A stretch of DNA of 64,000 nucleotides from Shewanella halotolerans. GTDB taxonomy: Bacteria > Pseudomonadota > Gammaproteobacteria > Enterobacterales > Shewanellaceae. Positions within the stretch are counted from its first letter, which is position 1; every line of letters begins with the position of its first letter. The position numbers and the translations under genes are program-made. Of the stretch, positions 36,732 through 44,866 are shown piece by piece. The DNA is taken from NCBI RefSeq assembly GCF_019457535.1, contig NZ_CP080417.1, positions 1,984,001-2,048,000 of the forward strand, in the 5' to 3' direction. The notes beneath the pieces were generated by a model. The model was not told the origin of the DNA, searched no databases, and saw nothing but the letters and a program-made list of their open reading frames with translations.

Positions 36732-36770
36732 AGCCAGCGACATAAGCCAGCGACATAAGCTAGCGACATG
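36732..36770. repeat. 13-bp tandem repeat
   Basis: Three units AGCCAGCGACATA, AGCCAGCGACATA, AGCTAGCGACATG head to tail (36732-36744, 36745-36757, 36758-36770). Confidence 0.8.
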
Positions 36771-36810
36771 AGTCAACCGCGTAATGGAAGGGTTTTAAGC
36801 TGATGGGAGA

Positions 36811-36841
36811 TAAAAAAGTTTAAGGCTTCCCTGCCTTAAAC
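36811..36841 (-). terminator. Diguanylate cyclase gene terminator
   Basis: Minus-strand stem GTTTAAGGC / GCCTTAAAC (9 bp, 6-base loop) followed by T6, about 57 bases beyond the stop codon. Confidence 0.8.
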
Positions 36842-36897
36842 ATAAAACTAGCACTTAGCACGAGCTAAACCTGTAGTGGGGGGGGTAGAAGTTTTGC

Positions 36898-38124
36898 TTA
36901 AAGAGCGGCTTTCCTTAGATCAAGACTCTGCCTAGACAATGGCTTAGATGAAACCATAGCGATTCCGGGGATCTTGGCGGGGTCTAATTGCAGCTCATCC
37001 GGGATAGGCAGCTGGTCACTCCCCATGTAACTAAACCAGGTATTGCGCGAACTCGTCTTGGCTTGGTACAGCGCCATATCGGCAAGATGAACCACCTGCT
37101 CCCAGCTTATCCTGTCCGCCTGGGCTGTGGAGAAGGGGTAGGGGGCGGCGCCGACCGAGGCGGTGATCTTTATGGTGCGCTTAGCGTCGAGTTCAATCTC
37201 CATCGACTCGATGGCGTGACGGACTTTTTCCGCGAGATGGTTTATCTCTTGGCGATCGATAAAGCGTGCCACCACCAGAAACTCCTCACCGCCCCAGCGC
37301 ACCACATAATCATAGTTGCGAAACAGTGTAGTCAGTTGCTGACCCACTTGGCTCAGCACGCGATCGCCGGCCAGATGACCATAGGTGTCATTGATGGGCT
37401 TAAAGTGATCGATATCTATGATGAGCGCCAACAAGTCGGCTTTGCTCGGCAGCTCTTCATTCCTGAGCTGCGTGGCGTCATAGCTGCGGTCGACCCGATT
37501 CAGGTCTTGGGCAATCATCTCTTCGATGAAGCGGCGATTCTTAAGGCCGGTCAGGGGATCTCTGTGACTCATCTCCTGCAGGCGCAGGTTTTCAAGTTGC
37601 AGCGCCTGAGTGCGTTCATCGATCGCTTGCTCCAGTCGTGTTCTGGACAGGGTACTAGCCTGTCTATAAACCCGCTGCATCACCAAGGCGATGGCAATGA
37701 GCGGCGCAAGATAGTGAAGCAGCAGATTCGGATAATGGGCTTTGAGCTTGCCCAGCCATGAGGAGGCAATGCTGGCTTGGCGGCTTGGGTCGTACGGCGG
37801 TGATGCTGAGGTGCGGGGATTTGGGGAAAGCCCCGCGGATGCCATACTCGATTGTCTCGGGGCAAACTGAAGCTGGTTACTGCTCTGCTCAAGTTTAGGG
37901 CTTGCGGTGGCGACCATGCTATAGGGTGCGGCCAACGCACCAGGCATGAGTGCACTAGGCATTAGCGTATAAGGCGTGAGGGCGTGAGATGTGAGTGCAT
38001 AAGGCATGAACATAGGCTGAGCCTGGCTAGCACTCGCCGCGACTTGGCTAGAGACTAGTAGCATTAAGCTACAGGCAAAGCATGTGTTTGTTTTGAGTTT
38101 GAGCTGTCGAAAACGCCAAGCCAT
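36898..38124 (-). CDS. Membrane diguanylate cyclase (GGDEF) with low-complexity periplasmic part
   Basis: 408 aa. A signal-type start (CFACSLMLLVSSQVAASA), a periplasmic stretch of about 110 aa that is low complexity (repeated ALxP/ALMP units at residues about 38-70) with no known sensor fold, one TM (LLLHYLAPLIAIALVM), a coiled coil, then a GGDEF domain with DPLTGLKNRRF and active-site GGEEF at 278-282. RNYD at 269-272 is an intact inhibitory (I) site, so product feedback is expected. Makes c-di-GMP. Followed by its own terminator; upstream lie phased repeats and a shared operator-like motif. Confidence 0.92.
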   Translation of the reverse strand: MAWRFRQLKLKTNTCFACSLMLLVSSQVAASASQAQPMFMPYALTSHALTPYTLMPSALMPGALAAPYSMVATASPKLEQSSNQLQFAPRQSSMASAGLSPNPRTSASPPYDPSRQASIASSWLGKLKAHYPNLLLHYLAPLIAIALVMQRVYRQASTLSRTRLEQAIDERTQALQLENLRLQEMSHRDPLTGLKNRRFIEEMIAQDLNRVDRSYDATQLRNEELPSKADLLALIIDIDHFKPINDTYGHLAGDRVLSQVGQQLTTLFRNYDYVVRWGGEEFLVVARFIDRQEINHLAEKVRHAIESMEIELDAKRTIKITASVGAAPYPFSTAQADRISWEQVVHLADMALYQAKTSSRNTWFSYMGSDQLPIPDELQLDPAKIPGIAMVSSKPLSRQSLDLRKAAL

Positions 38125-38227
38125 AACCGGATACCTCTTGTTTAAACGCTAACATCAGTGGGCATTTCATCGGTGAATTTGTAGTGATTTTGTTGTAATC
38201 AAGCCCTTTTGTTACACTGTGTATTCT

Positions 38228-38247
38228 TTTGTATATAAATGTATATT
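38228..38247 (-). promoter_or_regulatory. Candidate shared operator upstream of the diguanylate cyclase
   Basis: TTTGTATATAAATGTATATT is the exact reverse complement of 33154-33173 ahead of protease 2. Its 14-base core at 38232-38245 also occurs ahead of protease 1. It lies 108-121 bases before the start codon. Confidence 0.55.
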
Positions 38248-38257
38248 ATGTGCCAGA

Positions 38258-38362
38258 GTGGATTTTTGCAATAGCGGTGTGGATTTTTGCAACAGCGGAG
38301 TGGATTTTTGCGGCAGGGAAGTGGATTTTTGCGATAGCGTAGTGGATTTTAAAGATAGTGGC
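38258..38362. repeat. 21-bp tandem repeat with phased T-tracts
   Basis: Five units that each begin GTGGATTTT (38258, 38279, 38300, 38321, 38342), exactly 21 bases apart. Four have GATTTTTGC; the last has GATTTTAAA. Upstream of the diguanylate cyclase. A 64-codon open frame across it is only a product of the 21-base period. Confidence 0.9.
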
Positions 38363-38436
38363 TTAAGTCGCCCAGAAGGTAGGAAAAAGGGGGATAGAGG
38401 GGGATGGTCATAAATCGTCATGGCAAGATACAGAGC

Positions 38437-38465
38437 AGGGGCGCCCGCTTCTCCCGGACGCCCTT
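38437..38465 (-). terminator. Hairpin downstream of hisIE
   Basis: 11-bp stem with two imperfect pairs (AGGGGCGCCCG / CGGACGCCCTT), 28 bases beyond the operon's last stop. GC-rich without a T tail; may be the operon's end structure. Confidence 0.4.
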
Positions 38466-38492
38466 GATGATTGTGCTAACGCTAGCCTTGGT

Positions 38493-39113
38493 CTATTTGC
38501 TGGCGGCGCTGTGACGCGCTAGCAGGTTGGCGGTGACATCCTCCAGGCTAAGCTCTTGATCTTCAAGTAGCACCAGCAGGTGATAGATGAGGTCTGAGGC
38601 CTCGTTGATCAGCTCCTCCTTGTCATGGGTGGCGGCCGCCAGGGCGGTCTCCAGTCCCTCTTCACCGACCTTCTGGGCGATCCGTTTGGTACCGCGCTCG
38701 AACAGGTGCGCCGTGTAGCTGCTCTTGGCATCTTGCCCTTTACGCGAGGCGATGAGATTTGCCAGGTTGTCGATAAAGGGATGCGCCTCGCCGTCGGGCC
38801 AGCAGCTTTCCCGTTCCAGGTGGCAGGTGGGGCCATTGGGGATCACCTGCACCAGTAGGCTGTCGTTGTCACAGTCGCTGTCGATGGCGATAAGATCTAG
38901 GGTGTTGCCCGAGGTTTCGCCCTTGGTCCACAGCCGCTGCTTGCTGCGACTGAAGAAGGTGACCTTGCGGCTTGCCAGGGTCTGGGCCAGCGCCTCTTTA
39001 TTCATATAGCCCAGCATCAACACCTTACCCGTGAGGTGGTTCTGGACCACCGCGGGTAGCAACCCCTGCTGTTTGTCCCAATCTAAGTTGTTAAAATCTT
39101 CTAGGTTTTTCAT
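38493..39113 (-). CDS. hisIE: Bifunctional phosphoribosyl-AMP cyclohydrolase / phosphoribosyl-ATP pyrophosphatase
   Basis: Catalyses steps 2 and 3 of histidine synthesis. 206 aa from ATG at 39113 with AAGGA 6 bases upstream; an upstream in-frame start adds 17 residues and runs into the hisF end. N-terminal HisI half (MLGYMNKEALAQTL, VTFFSRSKQRLWTKGETSG, DCDNDSLLVQV, CHLERESCW with zinc Cys/His) and C-terminal HisE half (KVGEEGLETALAA, NEASDLIYHLLVLLED). Last gene of the operon, 28 bases after hisF. Confidence 0.97.
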   Translation of the reverse strand: MKNLEDFNNLDWDKQQGLLPAVVQNHLTGKVLMLGYMNKEALAQTLASRKVTFFSRSKQRLWTKGETSGNTLDLIAIDSDCDNDSLLVQVIPNGPTCHLERESCWPDGEAHPFIDNLANLIASRKGQDAKSSYTAHLFERGTKRIAQKVGEEGLETALAAATHDKEELINEASDLIYHLLVLLEDQELSLEDVTANLLARHSAASK

Positions 39114-39141
39114 CTTTAATCCTTGAACAAATTTGCGGCGG

Positions 39142-39915
39142 TTACAGGCGCATCTGTACGCCATTATCGAGCAGGTATCGCTTAAGCGCCTCTATCTCTA
39201 TGATCCCTTTGTGAAAGACGCTGGCCGCGAGGGCCGCATCCACACCCGCCTGGGTGAACACTTCGAGGAAGTGTTCCATGGTGCCGGCGCCGCCCGAGGC
39301 GATGAGGGGCACGTCGCAGATGGCGCGCACCATGGCGAGTTGCTTGATGTCATAGCCCTGGCGAACGCCATCCTGGTTCATCACGTTCAGCACTATCTCG
39401 CCGCAGCCACGTTTCTGCACCTCTTCCACCCAGTCTTGGGTGTACCACTGGGTATCTTTGGTGGCGGCCTCGTCACCGGTAAATTGCTTCACCTTGTAGC
39501 TGTCGGTATCGGCGTCATAATAGGAGTCTATGCCTATTACGATACATTGACGGCCAAACTCATCTTGCAGGCGGTCGATCAGGCTGGGGTCGCTCAGGGC
39601 TGGCGAGTTTATCGAGATCTTATCGGCGCCGAACGCCAGCTTTTCCCGCGCCTGCTCGATACTCTTGATGCCGCCGGCGACGCAGAAGGGGATATCTATC
39701 TGCTCGGCGACGCGGCTGACCCAGCTCTTGTCCACCACTCTATCGTGGGCGCTGGCGGTGATGTCGTAAAATACCAGCTCGTCGGCGCCCTCTGCGGCAT
39801 AACGGGCGGCCAGGGGCACAATGTCGCCGACGATCTCATGGTTGCGAAACTGAACCCCCTTGACCACCTTACCGTCACGGACATCCAGACAGGGGACTAT
39901 GCGTTTGGCCAGCAT
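39142..39915 (-). CDS. hisF: Imidazole glycerol phosphate synthase, cyclase subunit
   Basis: (beta/alpha)8 barrel subunit that uses ammonia from HisH to make imidazole glycerol phosphate and AICAR. 257 aa (E. coli 258). Catalytic Asp11 in RIVPCLDVRDGKVVKG and the second Asp in VIGIDSYYDA; phosphate loops GGIKSIEQ and ASGGAGTMEHF. Its start overlaps the end of hisA by 19 bases, typical of translational coupling. Confidence 0.98.
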   Translation of the reverse strand: MLAKRIVPCLDVRDGKVVKGVQFRNHEIVGDIVPLAARYAAEGADELVFYDITASAHDRVVDKSWVSRVAEQIDIPFCVAGGIKSIEQAREKLAFGADKISINSPALSDPSLIDRLQDEFGRQCIVIGIDSYYDADTDSYKVKQFTGDEAATKDTQWYTQDWVEEVQKRGCGEIVLNVMNQDGVRQGYDIKQLAMVRAICDVPLIASGGAGTMEHFLEVFTQAGVDAALAASVFHKGIIEIEALKRYLLDNGVQMRL

Positions 39916-40634
39916 GCGATCGCCTCCTTCACGGTAAAGTTGTTGATGAGTAGGGCCTTGCCTATGATGATGCCGCTGGCGCCGCTATCACGCACGGCGC
40001 TCACATCGTCCAGGGTGGCGATACCGCCCGAGGCCTGCCACTCAATGTCGGGATAACGCGCCGCGATCTCCTGATAGAGCTGGGTATTGCTGCCTTGCAG
40101 CGTGCCGTCACGGCTGATGTCGGTAACCAGGGCGTGCTTGAGTCCATAGGGGGCGAAGGTGGCCACCAGAGACTCCAGTGTCTTACCGCCGCCACTCTGC
40201 CAGCCCGACACGGCGACTATTTTCTCACCCGACTGGTTAATATTCACATCCAGTGCCAGGCAGATGGCATCGCTTCCGTAGGTCTGGAGCCAGGATTGCA
40301 CCAGCTCTGGCTGTTTGACGGCGAGGGAGCCTATCACCACCCGCTTGACCCCGAGATCTAACAGCTCCTTGACCTGGGCCTCGCTGCGAATGCCGCCGCC
40401 GACCTGAATGTTGGCCTCGAGATTCTCGACCAGTTCACCTATGAGTCGGGTCTGGCGTCTGTCTGGGTCTTTCGCACCCGTCAGATCGACGATATGCAGC
40501 CAGGTCGCACCTTGAGCCTGATAGGCCTGTAGCTGGTCGAGCGGACTCAGGTCGAAGGTGGTCTGCTGGGCATAATCGCCCTGGTAGAGACGCACCACTT
40601 GGCCCTCGATGAGATCGATTGCTGGGATGATCAT
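39897..40634 (-). CDS. hisA: ProFAR isomerase
   Basis: 1-(5-phosphoribosyl)-5-[(5-phosphoribosylamino)methylideneamino]imidazole-4-carboxamide isomerase, an Amadori rearrangement on a (beta/alpha)8 barrel. 245 aa as in E. coli. MIIPAIDLIEGQVVRLYQGD with general base Asp7, VGGGIRSE, and VTDISRDGTLQGSN with the second catalytic Asp. Overlaps hisH by 4 bases (ATGA) and hisF by 19. Confidence 0.98.
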   Translation of the reverse strand: MIIPAIDLIEGQVVRLYQGDYAQQTTFDLSPLDQLQAYQAQGATWLHIVDLTGAKDPDRRQTRLIGELVENLEANIQVGGGIRSEAQVKELLDLGVKRVVIGSLAVKQPELVQSWLQTYGSDAICLALDVNINQSGEKIVAVSGWQSGGGKTLESLVATFAPYGLKHALVTDISRDGTLQGSNTQLYQEIAARYPDIEWQASGGIATLDDVSAVRDSGASGIIIGKALLINNFTVKEAIACWPNA

Positions 40635-41305
40635 TGGGCGCTCTCCTGTGTAGATTTGTGGTTACCGGCAAAGCTGCCGGCATTCATTTTCATAAAGTTT
40701 CTTAATATGGTGGCGCCCACCGCGGCGCTTTTTTCCGGGTGGAACTGCACCCCCATGAAGTTATCTTTGGCGATGGCGGCGCTAAAGCCCTCGCCATATT
40801 CGCACTTGGCGATGGTGAAATCGCCAAGCGGTGCCCGGTAGCTGTGAACGAAATAGACATAGCTGCCCTCGGCAACCCCGGCAAACAGTGGGTGATCGCC
40901 CGGGCTTATCTGATTCCAGCCCATGTGGGGCAGCGGCAGGCCCTTTGCGTCCAACTGCTCGATATTGGTGTCGATCAGCCCAAGGCACTGACAGTCCTTG
41001 CTACTATTCCCGTAACTTAAGCCACCGCGCTCCTGTGACGCCTTGGTTAGCATCTGCATGCCGAGGCAGACGCCAAGCACAGGCTGGGTGAGGGAGCAGA
41101 TGGTGTCGATAAGCTTTTTATCCGTCAGCGCCTGCATGGCGGCCCTGGCGGTACCTACGCCCGGCAGTACCACACGGGTGGCCGCCTTTATCTTGTCGAT
41201 ATCGTCACTCACCTCGACGTCGGCGCCGATCCGCTCGAAGGCGTAACGCACCGAGCTTAAGTTGGCGCAGCCGGTATCTATGATGATGGTATCAGGGCTG
41301 CTCAT
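40631..41305 (-). CDS. hisH: Imidazole glycerol phosphate synthase, glutaminase subunit
   Basis: Class I glutamine amidotransferase feeding ammonia to HisF. Nucleophile Cys80 in GVCLGMQ, and FHPEKS with the His/Glu of the triad; DTGCANLSSVRYAFERIG at the N-terminus. 224 aa, about 28 longer than E. coli HisH (196); the extra length includes a C-terminal Asn/Lys/Ser tail and an acidic insert near residue 95-105. Overlaps both neighbours by 4 bases. Confidence 0.97.
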   Translation of the reverse strand: MSSPDTIIIDTGCANLSSVRYAFERIGADVEVSDDIDKIKAATRVVLPGVGTARAAMQALTDKKLIDTICSLTQPVLGVCLGMQMLTKASQERGGLSYGNSSKDCQCLGLIDTNIEQLDAKGLPLPHMGWNQISPGDHPLFAGVAEGSYVYFVHSYRAPLGDFTIAKCEYGEGFSAAIAKDNFMGVQFHPEKSAAVGATILRNFMKMNAGSFAGNHKSTQESAQ

Positions 41306-42372
41306 AGCACCCCCTTGCTCGATGGCAGGGCGTCACCTTCGACCTTCACCGCTTGGCGCAGGGTGCGGCCAAAGACCTTAAACAGGCTCTCAACCTTGTG
41401 GTGATCGTTATCGCCCTGGGTCGAGAGGTGCAGGGTGCAGCGCAGGCCATCGGCTAGGGAGCGGAAGAAGTGTGGCACCATTTCGGTGGCCATCTCGCCG
41501 ACCATCTCGCGCTCAAATTGGCCTTCAAATTTGATAAAGGGGCGACCCGAGAGATCCAGTAAACAGCTGGCGCTGGCTTCATCCATGGGGATGCTAAAGC
41601 CGAAGCGGGCGATGCCGCGTTTATCCCCAAGGGCCTGTCTGAGGGCGTCACCTATGGCCAGCGCCGTGTCTTCGACGCTGTGGTGATCGTCTATCTCCAG
41701 ATCGCCATCGACGCTCACATCTAGCCTGAAGTTACCGTGGGTGGCTACCTGATCCAGCATGTGGTCGAAGAAGCCGATGCCGGTATTGATGCTGCTCTTT
41801 AGCTGACTGTCGAGATCGACAGTGACCTTGATGTCGGTCTCCTTGGTGGTGCGCACCACAGTCGCTACGCGGTTACCCCCAAGCAGTTGTTCGGCGATGG
41901 CGTCCCAATTCAGGGTCTCGCGATTGTACTGTATGCCTGTGATGCCCATGGCCTCGGCCAGGCCCAGATCGGTTTCTCTGTCACCGATCACCGCCGATTG
42001 AGTAAAGTCGACCCGGCCCTCGGTGAGGTATGCCTTGACCAGACCCAGCTTAGGTTTGCGGCAGCTACAGTTTTCATCGTCAAAGTGTGGGCAGATGAGC
42101 ACCTCATCGAACTTGACACCTTGGCTGTTGAAGATCTGCATCATCATATCCTGGGGGGCATCGAAGTCATCCTTGGGGAAGGAGGGGGTGCCAAGGCCGT
42201 CCTGATTGCTCACCATCACCAGGCGGTAGCCGGCGCCCTGTAGCTTGAGCAGTGCGGGGATCACCTGAGGCTCAAACACCAGCTTGGCCAGGCTATCGAC
42301 CTGCTTGTCGGTGACCGGCTCCTCGATCAGTGTGCCATCGCGGTCGATAAAGAGGATTTTCTGTTTCATCAT
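41302..42372 (-). CDS. hisB: Bifunctional histidinol-phosphatase / imidazoleglycerol-phosphate dehydratase
   Basis: 356 aa (E. coli 355). N-terminal HAD-type phosphatase with FIDRDGTLI and a zinc loop rich in Cys (ICPHFDDENCSCRKP); C-terminal dehydratase with paired His motifs DHMLDQVATHG, DDHHSVEDTALAIG and GDNDHHKVES that bind manganese. The fused form is typical of enterics and relatives. AAGG lies 8 bases before the first of two ATGs. A 77-base gap to hisC carries a 17-bp direct repeat. Confidence 0.98.
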   Translation of the reverse strand: MMKQKILFIDRDGTLIEEPVTDKQVDSLAKLVFEPQVIPALLKLQGAGYRLVMVSNQDGLGTPSFPKDDFDAPQDMMMQIFNSQGVKFDEVLICPHFDDENCSCRKPKLGLVKAYLTEGRVDFTQSAVIGDRETDLGLAEAMGITGIQYNRETLNWDAIAEQLLGGNRVATVVRTTKETDIKVTVDLDSQLKSSINTGIGFFDHMLDQVATHGNFRLDVSVDGDLEIDDHHSVEDTALAIGDALRQALGDKRGIARFGFSIPMDEASASCLLDLSGRPFIKFEGQFEREMVGEMATEMVPHFFRSLADGLRCTLHLSTQGDNDHHKVESLFKVFGRTLRQAVKVEGDALPSSKGVL

Positions 42373-42406
42373 GCTTCTACCTTAAATCTGCTTCTATCTT
42401 AAATTT
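42373..42406. repeat. 17-bp direct repeat between hisC and hisB
   Basis: Two adjacent 17-base units (42373-42389 and 42390-42406), GCTTCTACCTTAAATCT and GCTTCTATCTTAAATTT, two differences, in the only sizeable gap of the operon and including the hisB ribosome site. Confidence 0.7.
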
Positions 42407-42449
42407 GTCGTTATTGTCTGGCTGGGTGCGGCTTTACTTCGTTTTGCCA

Positions 42450-43529
42450 TTAGGCCTTGAGTATGGCAAGCAGCGTCTCGGTCTGGGCGTTGCTGGCAAA
42501 GCTAAAACGTATCGCATCGGCAAGGGCCGGGTCTTTGTAGGCCCTGGCGACCACACCCGCCTGTTTGAGACATGCCTGCATTTCATCGACTTTTATCTCA
42601 TTTGCCTGGTCGAAATAGGCCAGCACGAAGTTGCCATAGGCAGGAAGCACTCTGGCGCCAGCTTCTCGTAACGCGTCAGCGAGTCGTTGGCCATTGGCCT
42701 TGAGCTGAGCGACCTGAGTCTGCATTCGGGTTATCCCTTCCTTACTTAGCGCATCTATCGCCAGCGTGGCGACCGGAAGCGGCACTGGATAGGGGGCGAT
42801 CACCCGCATCACCATCTCTATGACCTCAGGGTTTGCCAGCATGAAGCCGCAGCGGGCACCGGCTAAGGCGAAGGCCTTGGACAGGGTGCGCAGCACCACC
42901 AGGTTGTCGTACTTATCCAGCAGGCTTGCCACGCTGTAGTCCGGGCAAAACTCGATATAGGCTTCATCCACCACAACCAAGGTATCGGGCAGGCTGCGGA
43001 TCACTGCCTCTATGGCGTCTGGGGCGATCACTGTGCCGGTTGGGTTGTTGGGATTGCAGATAAACACTAGCTTGGCATCGCCGACCTGGCTGCAAAGTGC
43101 TTGTGGCAGCTGATACTCACTATCCAAGCGCAGCGCCTTGACGCCGACGTTGAAGGTCTTGGCGCTGATGGCGTACATGCCGTAGGTGGGGCCGAAGCAG
43201 GCGATGCTGTCCCGCCCCGGGATACAGAAGGTGCGGATAAGCAGCTCTATGGCTTCATCGGCGCCGCGACTGGTGAGTACCTGTTGATTACTTACGCCCG
43301 CATACTCGGCATAACGCGTAATAAGCTCGGGCGGCTGGCACTCAGGGTAGCGGTTTAGGCCATCCAGGTCGCTGTTGTTAAAGGGTGACTCGTTGGCATT
43401 GATCCAAATTTGCCCCTCGCCGCCGATGCGGCGCGCCGACTGATAGGGCTCAAGCGTCAGGAGCTCGGGTCTGGCGAGACGCTCGGCGAGCGATGTCGCG
43501 TTAACATTCATCTTAGCTTCTACACTCAT
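42450..43529 (-). CDS. hisC: Histidinol-phosphate aminotransferase
   Basis: PLP-dependent fold-type I aminotransferase making histidinol phosphate. 360 aa from ATG at 43529, one base after the hisD stop, with GGAGA 7 bases upstream; a longer start would overlap hisD. INANESPFNN, CNPNNPTGTVI, VVVDEAYIEFCPD, and the PLP Lys in RTLSKAFALAGARCGF. Confidence 0.97.
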   Translation of the reverse strand: MSVEAKMNVNATSLAERLARPELLTLEPYQSARRIGGEGQIWINANESPFNNSDLDGLNRYPECQPPELITRYAEYAGVSNQQVLTSRGADEAIELLIRTFCIPGRDSIACFGPTYGMYAISAKTFNVGVKALRLDSEYQLPQALCSQVGDAKLVFICNPNNPTGTVIAPDAIEAVIRSLPDTLVVVDEAYIEFCPDYSVASLLDKYDNLVVLRTLSKAFALAGARCGFMLANPEVIEMVMRVIAPYPVPLPVATLAIDALSKEGITRMQTQVAQLKANGQRLADALREAGARVLPAYGNFVLAYFDQANEIKVDEMQACLKQAGVVARAYKDPALADAIRFSFASNAQTETLLAILKA

Positions 43530-43530
43530 C

Positions 43531-44862
43531 TTATTTCTCCTCGCCCGGTAGCGTGGCAAGGCGCACGGCGACGGCATTTCTGTGGGCATCGAGCTGCTCG
43601 GCGCTGGCCAGGGTCATCACGCACTCGCCTAGGCCCTGTAGCCCTTGGGCGCTCAGCTCCTGCACGGTGAAGCGGCGGCTAAAGTCGGCCAGCGACAGGC
43701 TGGAGACGGCGCGGCTATAGCCATAGGTTGGCAACACGTGATTGGTGCCGCTGGCGTAATCGCCAACTGACTCTGGCGTGTAGGCGCCAAGAAATACCGA
43801 GCCGGCGGCGCGGATTTTACTCAGCAGTTCACGGGGGGCGCGAGTCTGAATGATCAGGTGTTCAGGGCCATAGCGGTTAGAAACCTCGGCGGCCTGGGCC
43901 ATATCCTCGACAATCAGGGTGCGACTGGCGCTCAGCGCCTGCATGGCGATCTCGGCTCTGGGCAGTCTTGCCAGTTGCTCGCCAAGGCTCTGGTTGACGG
44001 CGTCTGCCAAAGTTTGGCTGTCGGTGACCAGCATTACCTGAGAGTCGGGGCCGTGCTCGGCTTGAGAGAGGAGATCGGCGGCGATGAAGTCGGGATTAGC
44101 CTCGTTATCGGCGATCACAAGCACCTCTGAGGGGCCGGCGGGCATGTCTATGCTGACCACGCAGCGGCTATCCTGGGCAACTAAGCGCTTGGCCTCGGTG
44201 ACATAACGGTTGCCCGGGCCGAAGATCTTATCGACCGCTGGTACAGATTCAGTGCCCAGGGCCAGGGCGGCGATCGCCTGGGCGCCGCCTATCTGATAGA
44301 TATCTGTGATGCCACAGGCCTTGGCAGCGTAGACAATCGCATCGTCGATCGGTGGCGGGCTGACCAATACCCGCTGCTCACAACCGGCTATCTTGGCCGG
44401 CAGTGCCAGCATGAGCACGGTAGAGATGAGCGGCGCACTGCCACCAGGAATATAGAGGCCCACCTTTTCGATAGCTTCGGTTCTGAGCTCGCAGCGCACC
44501 CCGGCTTGGGTCTCAAGGTCGATCCCCTTGAAGGCCTGGGCCTGGTGAAAGGTCTCGATGTTCTGTTTGGCCTGCTCGATAGCCTGCTTAGTCTCGGGCG
44601 TCACTCGCTCGCTGGCGGCTTCTATCGCCGCATCGCTGAGGCGCAGGGCGTCGAGTTCTACCTTATCGAATTTTTGTGAGAAGGCTTTTAGCGCCGCGTC
44701 GCCCTGGCTGGCCACCTGGTCAATGATCGCCTTGACCTGCTGCTCAAGGTTAGCATCGCCAATCAGAGGTGAGCGTGACAGGGCCTCTCGCCTTGCCTGG
44801 TCATCGAGCGCCTGCCAGTCGAGGCGCTGCATCTGTGTGGATGTCATGGTGTTTGTCGTCAT
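43531..44862 (-). CDS. hisD: Histidinol dehydrogenase
   Basis: Zinc- and NAD-dependent four-electron oxidation of histidinol to histidine, the last two steps. 443 aa (E. coli 434). GLYIPGGSAPLISTVLMLALPA, VDKIFGPGNRYVTEAK, SIDMPAGPSEVLVIAD, AEHGPDSQ and ASGTNHVLPTYG. ATG at 44862 starts four bases after the hisG stop. Confidence 0.97.
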   Translation of the reverse strand: MTTNTMTSTQMQRLDWQALDDQARREALSRSPLIGDANLEQQVKAIIDQVASQGDAALKAFSQKFDKVELDALRLSDAAIEAASERVTPETKQAIEQAKQNIETFHQAQAFKGIDLETQAGVRCELRTEAIEKVGLYIPGGSAPLISTVLMLALPAKIAGCEQRVLVSPPPIDDAIVYAAKACGITDIYQIGGAQAIAALALGTESVPAVDKIFGPGNRYVTEAKRLVAQDSRCVVSIDMPAGPSEVLVIADNEANPDFIAADLLSQAEHGPDSQVMLVTDSQTLADAVNQSLGEQLARLPRAEIAMQALSASRTLIVEDMAQAAEVSNRYGPEHLIIQTRAPRELLSKIRAAGSVFLGAYTPESVGDYASGTNHVLPTYGYSRAVSSLSLADFSRRFTVQELSAQGLQGLGECVMTLASAEQLDAHRNAVAVRLATLPGEEK

Positions 44863-44866
44863 GGCA

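Larger units (their letters stand above)
36516..36810. other. Promoter region of the response regulator and spacer
   Basis: About 295 bases. Very AT-rich at 36550-36615 with the candidate operator; then a 13-bp repeat at 36732. No gene. Confidence 0.5.

Noticed and set aside
36878..36885. Run of eight G next to the diguanylate cyclase stop codon
   Set aside because: It is outside the coding region, so phase variation of the protein is not expected; possible sequencing artefact.
38219..38413. 64-codon open frame with heptapeptide repeats (VDFCNSG)
   Set aside because: It exists because the repeat period is 21 bases; no ribosome site, and the opposite strand is open too.
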